Shown here piece after piece: positions 59,092 through 64,000 of a stretch of DNA of 64,000 nucleotides (positions are counted from its first letter, which is position 1; every line of letters begins with the position of its first letter). Location of the stretch: assembly GCF_000003815.2 (NCBI RefSeq), contig NC_049994.1:12078236-12142235 (forward strand). The letters run 5' to 3'. Under the pieces are notes generated by a model, which was not told the origin of the DNA, made no database searches, and saw only the letters and a program-made list of their open reading frames with translations. Made by a program: the position numbers and the translations under genes. The stretch is from Branchiostoma floridae (lineage: Eukaryota > Chordata > Leptocardii > Amphioxiformes > Branchiostomatidae).

Positions 59092-59260
59092 TATCGACGG
59101 GACCGGAAATGGTGTGACCGTGGCCGCGTTGGAGAGGTGGCCGCTATAGATTATTTCTTAATGCTTAGGTCAATGGAAAAAATCAAAGGGACCGACAAAA
59201 AGTGCCCACAGTGGTCAGGTGACCGCTATGCAAAGGTGGCCGCTAATACAGGTTTGACTG
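59092..59260. repeat. Tc1/mariner-like fragment
   Basis: The right end, TACAGGTTTGACTG followed by TA (59261-59262), together with repeated GGTGGCCGCTA and GACCG motifs, matches mariner/Tigger-type ends (CAGTCAAACCTGTATTAGCG on the minus strand). The left end is not clear. The 104-codon plus frame across it is repeat-derived. Confidence 0.5.
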
Positions 59261-59289
59261 TAGATAGAAAATTGCCTACTCTGAAATGA

Positions 59290-59570
59290 ATAGAAAAGTC
59301 GCTAGGGGGCCAAACCTACACCATTCACTCTCATGTCCCAAGAGTTATCTACTACAATATGTCCCGGACACACATCAAAACCGGAAGTTCTGTGAGATAG
59401 CCGACGGGTAGGGAACCCATTTATCGAACTTATCTTCATTTTACTGACACCTACCCACCAACGGTGACCAACCAAATATCATTAGATCTATCCATAGCTT
59501 CTTAAATTCTGCTGTCCACTGGCACAAACGGCACCGAAAATATAGTCTTCAAGGTAGCAAGGTACATATA
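59290..59570 (+). repeat. Family K repeat, diverged copy beside the duplicated BHMT exon
   Basis: GCTAGGGGGCCAAACCTACA, AGAGTTATCTACTAC and CAAAACCGGAAGTTCTG are family K blocks. Its position relative to the exon at 59623-59764 mirrors that of the copy at 57466-57828 relative to BHMT exon 1. Confidence 0.65.
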
Positions 59571-59574
59571 TGAA

Positions 59575-60668
59575 GAAGGAAGAATATTTTCACACAAGGA
59601 GAAAATTCTACGCCGAACCCACCGGCCTCAGGATGTTCGATGACGACCTCTGTGGTGCACGGTCCGGCCATGACGTAACCCCGCTTCTCCAGCGTGAAGA
59701 CATAACCCCCGTCTCCTATCACAGGGCCCTCCTGCAGCCGTTCAAGTAGACCTGTTTTCACCATCTAATAACACAAATTGTGGAACAGTTCACTTTTATT
59801 TTGATGCATAAGAAGATAGAATGCTTGCTCAGTTCATCAAAGAGGTAACGTTAATTTCTGAAGAAAGTTACAAACTTTAAGGCAATCCATGCGTTATGTA
59901 CGATGTAAGGGTACTAAATTCACAACAAGGACTGTAAGGAAAATTTCAACATTTCGGATATTAAAGAGTAGGTTTATGAAGAATGATTGTTAAAAGCAGC
60001 ACGGAATCTAAATGGCCGGATTATATTTCATGAATATAAGATACTTAGTCTAGTACTTGACCGTACGTATGTCTGTATGTCACCGCAAGCAAAGGAACGC
60101 CAGCACTTGTAAGCTTCGTTCACACACTCGTACCGTGACCACAGCCAAAACGAACTGCTTAGAGTTCAAAAGTTCAAGAGCATACAGGCTGAAACTGACA
60201 TCCACAGCAATCATAAAGAATACACGAGCGAATACACAGACTTTCACGGCCGTAACCGCAAGATTCTCACATAGCTCTCACACTTATGCTTCTGCTTTGT
60301 CTATTGGAGTAAACAATACTGTTATAGTACTGATTGCATGTGCTGTTTTTACCTCTTTGAGCTGACTTGCTAGCTCGATACACTCCACAGCAAACCGAGG
60401 CCGCGGCCGTCAGGTTGTTTAAAGTTCAAAGTGCAAAGTTCACTATGTATGTCAGAATGTCTGTGGTGTATCCTTGTACGGGTATGGTGACGTAAGTTTG
60501 TGTGTGAGCACGCGCGTGTGTGCGCGCGTGTGTGTGCGCGTTACAGTTTTGGTATATGTATGTGTGGTGCGTATGTGGTACAAGTAAATACGTGTTAACG
60601 AGATGAAATACAATTTATACAATGTGTACCATACATAATGTTGTGAACCCTCTACGACAAATGACAGG
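59575..60668. repeat. Tandem segmental duplication, unit 2
   Basis: The upstream partner of 57826-58985, carrying the duplicated exon and its 5' flank. An alternating CG/TG tract at 60510-60542 is longer here. The two units are separated by the mariner-like fragment and a family K repeat, which may itself be part of the duplicated block. Confidence 0.85.
59623..59764 (-). CDS. Duplicate of BHMT first coding exon (alternative first exon or partial gene copy)
   Basis: The frame is the same 47 codons plus one base as BHMT exon 1 (57864-58005), with only two amino-acid changes, Lys4 to Thr and Tyr36 to Cys. It keeps the ATG, a better acceptor-like TGTTATTAG just before it, and a GT donor (GAGGCCG then GTGGGT). 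No second copies of exons 2-8 are seen to its left before the real gene. It therefore either splices to the same exon 2 as an alternative start or is an orphan of a tandem duplication. Tyr36 aligns with human Trp44 in the substrate pocket, so the Cys form could differ in activity. Confidence 0.7.
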
Positions 60669-60899
60669 TCCCAACTGTTGCATATTTAATTTCAATCAAA
60701 CCTCCACATTTTCGAATTCGTCACATCTCATTCAACAGAAAACACTCGCCAAGGAGCTACTAAGAATCTGGAGCGGAGTATCTTCTTTAAAAAATAACCG
60801 GTATTGTTGCCAAGGATGATTTTTAAAAACGTTGCGGAGTCTACGTAATCATCACACCGTGCCGTCCGACAGGTACGAATATTACTCATTGGCTCTTGC

Positions 60900-61106
60900 T
60901 TAGGCTTAGGTCACATTTCCAACCCGGGGCCCGGCCGGGATGTTTCAAGAAACGAAAATTCAAAATGTATACCTTGAAATACACACATATCCTGCCCATG
61001 GATCTCATTTTGACATTTTGTGTATTTTGATGTCTTTCATATTATTCTTTTCGCTCCCGAAAGCTGCCCGGTCGGGCCCCGGTTTGGAAATGTGACCTTA
61101 GCCTTA
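60900..61106. mobile_element. MITE family I with ~40-bp ends
   Basis: The left end TTAGGCTTAGGTCACATTTC leads to AACCCGGGGCCCGGCCGGG. The right end is CCCGGTCGGGCCCCGGTTTG, then GAAATGTGACCTTAGCCTTAA. Non-coding AT-rich core. No target duplication could be fixed. Confidence 0.8.
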
Positions 61107-61109
61107 ATG

Positions 61110-61680
61110 GTATAGTCATTTTGGTGTTCTCAAATTTCTAAATGCATGATACACTAGCGTCACAGTGGAGATAAAGTGTCTTGAAAACTTTTTGTGCTTC
61201 ATCTTGTACATATTTTCTAAGCTACCTACATACAAAAAAATGACATTCCGTTGTCCATTTCTTTAACTATCCTCTTTGAAATTTTCTAGAAAAACGCCCT
61301 CTCAATTCCAGAACCATCCAGTAGGATCAAGCGTACGTCACTTTCTCCTTTGTTATTGATTTAAAAACACCAAGACAATGCAAAATGCATGTCTGTACCA
61401 GTCCCAACTAGTAGAGCAATTAACTGACAGCACTTCGTCACAGGAAATTGTCTGGTATGTCTTATTTGAGAAACGGTTAATGAATTTATTGATGTCATTA
61501 GGTTATTAGAAAACTCTTTTTTTTTCAATTTCCAGATGAAACATAATGCTTGTGTGTGTTAAAATAGGACCAAACAGAATGATGAAGGGGTGGGGGTGTT
61601 GGGTTGTGGGGAATTAGAAGTGGTGACACATCAGCGTTTGTTGGGGATGGTAATACCATGTATATCACTCCTCTTCTTCA
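61110..61680. other. Upstream region of the NHL gene
   Basis: AT-rich, without a visible exon. Some of it is presumably 5' UTR or promoter of the gene starting at 61687, but no TATA box or clear initiator could be assigned. Confidence 0.35.
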
Positions 61681-61686
61681 AGTTAG

Positions 61687-64000
61687 ATGTACCAGATGGC
61701 TACCAACACCAGGGACCCGAATCCTATGTACAAGCATAGTACCCAGACCTCCAGTGGGAAAGAAGCAGTAAACAGCCGAGACCCGAACCCGGCGTACCCA
61801 CAACACGCCCCCACGCCCCCACTAAACGTTTCCACCGAACCCGCTAGCAGTGAAGGCGCCCCCTGCCTCCAGCCATGTGCATCTGCATCTGCACAGCAGA
61901 ACAATGTTCATCTGACTTGTGTACTGTCAAACACTGATGATGATGATGGTGGTTGTGATGATGATGATGGTGGTGGCGATGATGATGATGGTGGTGGTGA
62001 TGATGGTGAGGAGGAGGAGGACGATGGTGAAGATGCTGCTGATGATGATGATGGTCGTGGTGGTGATGAAGATGACGATGATGATTACATGGACGTAGAC
62101 GATGCTGTTGCATCTTCGAGAGGACAAGTACCTGACGATATCCTAGAGGATTCCGACATTGAACCATACGCTGTTGCATACATGGACCAGCATGACCTGA
62201 CGTTTGGGGAAGATTCGGGAGAAACGCAATCAAAATCGTCTTCAAGTAGCAACATTGGAATCTCCACCAGGAGACAACCAGAAAGTCAACAATCCACAAA
62301 TAATGCTGATATTTCAGCCTTCGCTGTGAATAATGACGACACAATGGGAGCTCGACATCTTCATAACATTCCGCATCCTAATGTAACGCATGCACAGAAT
62401 GCTCCTATCCCCATATCAACGCGCGCACAAAACGCCTTGCGGCCGAATCCGATGTATGGACAGAATGCTCCGACTCCGGCGTACGTGCCAAACGCTGAAC
62501 AAGAACCAGCATGTGGTGAGTTACATCTATTAGTTTGAAAATATTTGTTTGAAATACCATTGTTTAAACCAAAATTAGTGAATTTTGTAAAGTATGCCTT
62601 TCAGAAACCCGTGCCATGGCAACACGAAAAATTACTAACTTTTTTGTAAATTGTTGCCAACAATATTTTAGGAAAAGTCGCCAAGTTTAGTTGTTCTAGC
62701 ACAAGCCGTTTGGGAGATATAAAACGTCAAAGTTGGCGGTCACTTTTAGCGCCACAACCCCCCACCCCCATCCCCGTCTGAATAGGGCTAACCGTGTACT
62801 GTGATGCTTGTGCTATGATCCTTGTAGTCATCCTTATGTATATACAATATCATTCCGGGCCGTTGTCTGAGAAATAATTCAATCTTTTGTCAAACAAAAA
62901 TTTTCCAGAATGTAATCGTCTCCGAGTGTACGTTGCAATAGTAGCAGCTATCATGGTGTTCATTTGGATCATGGGAGGAATCTTTGCCGCCATTTACTTC
63001 AAGACTGACCCACATAATCATCAAAAGGTAGGCCAACGTCGTTTCTGCTTGTACGAAGACATTCTGATATTAAATGCTTCCACGAGCTAGTTGCTATCTT
63101 ACAGATTTATGGTACAATGAATCCTGAGAAAATTTGAAAAGCCCTTGGGAGATGCTGTAGATGATGCTTTCCAAATGCTCTCCACTAAAAGATTAGTATT
63201 TTAAACGCACAAGAAGATGAAAGTATTGTCTTGTTCTTGTTCTTTTGCAGATGAGATCTGTCAATTGTTCTATTGGTCAAAACGTAGCACCCACGCTGAC
63301 AGCAACCTCAAAAACAAACGTTAAGGTCACCATTGGTGGGAAAGGATTCTACCCTGGGAAATTTTCAGAGCCACGTGGAGTAGCCGTTTCCTCCGAAGAG
63401 ATTTTTGTGTCTGATATGAAGAACAAACGAGTCCAAGTCTTCAGCATGTCAGGAGTCTACCTCCGTTTCTTCCCAACCATACTGCTAGGTAAAAATGGGG
63501 AAGCCATGTTCCCTACTGATGTCGCTATTGACGGTGAGGGTCTTGTGTGGGTGGTGGGGCGACCTTATGTTGGCGAAGACGTGCTATTTGTGGTACAGTA
63601 CGACCCAAACGGTGTGCCTGTGACCAAGGTGGACGTACAATGCTGGGCTTGGTACCCCAACATTGCCGTGGACGCAAATAACAACAAGATCGTTGTGGAA
63701 ACGTCTGACGAAATTTGGATCTTTCTGACAAACAGCTCGTTTGAGAGGCGGTTTGGAAAAGATCAAGAACTAGAAATTGACTACGTCACAACAAACAAAG
63801 ACGGGGATGTACTTGTCACTGACTATACATCCCGCGGTGTCTATGTGTACACCAATTCTGGGAATTTGCGATTCAGATTTGGAGGCCGGGGAAGCGCTGA
63901 AGCTCAATTCCGGTTCCCGAGAGGCATTTGTACGGACCGTTTTGGTAACATCCTCGTGGCTAACCAGGGTAATGGGCGGGTCGACATGTTCACAAGCCGC
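61687..64000 (+). CDS. Type II membrane NHL-repeat protein, 5' part (at least 566 aa); runs off the right edge
   Basis: Exons 61687-62515 (phase 1), 62909-63027 (phase 0) and 63251-64000 onward join in frame; donors GTGAGT and GTAGGC, acceptors TTTTCCAG and TTTTGCAG. Exon 1 gives a 276-residue cytoplasmic-type tail with NPMY (12-15, 254-257) and NPAY (34-37) motifs and an Asp/Gly/Glu tract (about 83-137). Exon 2 holds one membrane segment (RVYVAIVAAIMVFIWIMGG...) with no signal peptide before it, so type II topology is likely. Exon 3 carries NHL beta-propeller repeats: FSEPRGVAVSSEEIFVSD, MFPTDVAIDGEGLVWV and FRFPRGICTDRFGNILVAN. NHL propellers bind protein or RNA; outside the cell a ligand-binding role is more likely. 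No RING, B-box or coiled coil is seen. A second ATG at residue 4 is possible. Confidence 0.85.
61937..62095 (+). repeat. Coding GAT/GGT trinucleotide-rich tract
   Basis: The stretch consists mostly of GAT, GAC, GGT and GAG codons, encoding runs of Asp broken by Gly and Glu. Repeats of GATGATGATGATGGTGGT indicate expansion by slippage, so the length is likely polymorphic. The minus-strand His- and Ile-rich frames across it are shadows. Confidence 0.9.

Noticed and set aside
58975-59289. 104-codon plus frame upstream of BHMT
   Set aside because: The right part is a mariner-type terminal repeat and the left part is the boundary of the segmental duplication.
61844-62344. 166-codon minus-strand His-rich frame
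   Set aside because: It is the antisense shadow of the GAT-repeat coding tract in the NHL gene.

Overview
The window looks like invertebrate-chordate nuclear DNA, most probably from an amphioxus (Branchiostoma). The case rests on: compact spliced animal genes with GT-AG introns; a CYP2-clan cytochrome P450 pair; a betaine-homocysteine methyltransferase gene; a membrane NHL-repeat protein with NPxY motifs, a type I recall as expanded in amphioxus; tRNA-derived SINEs; and very many short inverted-repeat DNA elements. The species is inferred, not proven. No bacterial, viral or CRISPR features were seen.

Layout. 1-1572 (minus): first coding exon of a P450, the rest of which lies off the left edge. 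1.6-27 kb: no convincing gene. It holds several MITE families, SINEs, LINE fragments, tandem repeats and foldbacks. 27.0-34.3 kb (plus): a complete four-exon P450 (517 aa) with SINE and MITE insertions in its large first intron. 34.3-48.1 kb: repeat-rich, no convincing gene. 48.1-49.3 kb (plus): a two-exon gene for a 124-aa secreted precursor with the layout of a neuropeptide prohormone, including one amidated 20-residue peptide between dibasic sites. I do not recognise its family, and it is the best candidate for something undescribed. 49.3-52.5 kb: repeats and a degenerate tRNA. 52.5-60.7 kb (minus): a complete eight-exon BHMT gene (376 aa) whose 5' end, including the first coding exon, is tandemly duplicated upstream. 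An intact elongator tRNA-Met gene lies antisense in one of its introns. 61.7-64.0 kb (plus): the first three coding exons of a type II membrane NHL-repeat protein that continues past the right edge.

The genes do not form a pathway. The two P450s share their exon 1 end point and phase and are arranged head to head about 25 kb apart, as expected of tandem-cluster paralogues. BHMT would act in methionine/one-carbon metabolism.

Two genome-scale signals stand out. The palindromic CRE octamer TGACGTCA occurs 24 times in 64 kb where about one is expected. A hAT-like MITE family with 8-bp target duplications has one copy inserted exactly at the 5' splice site of BHMT exon 4.
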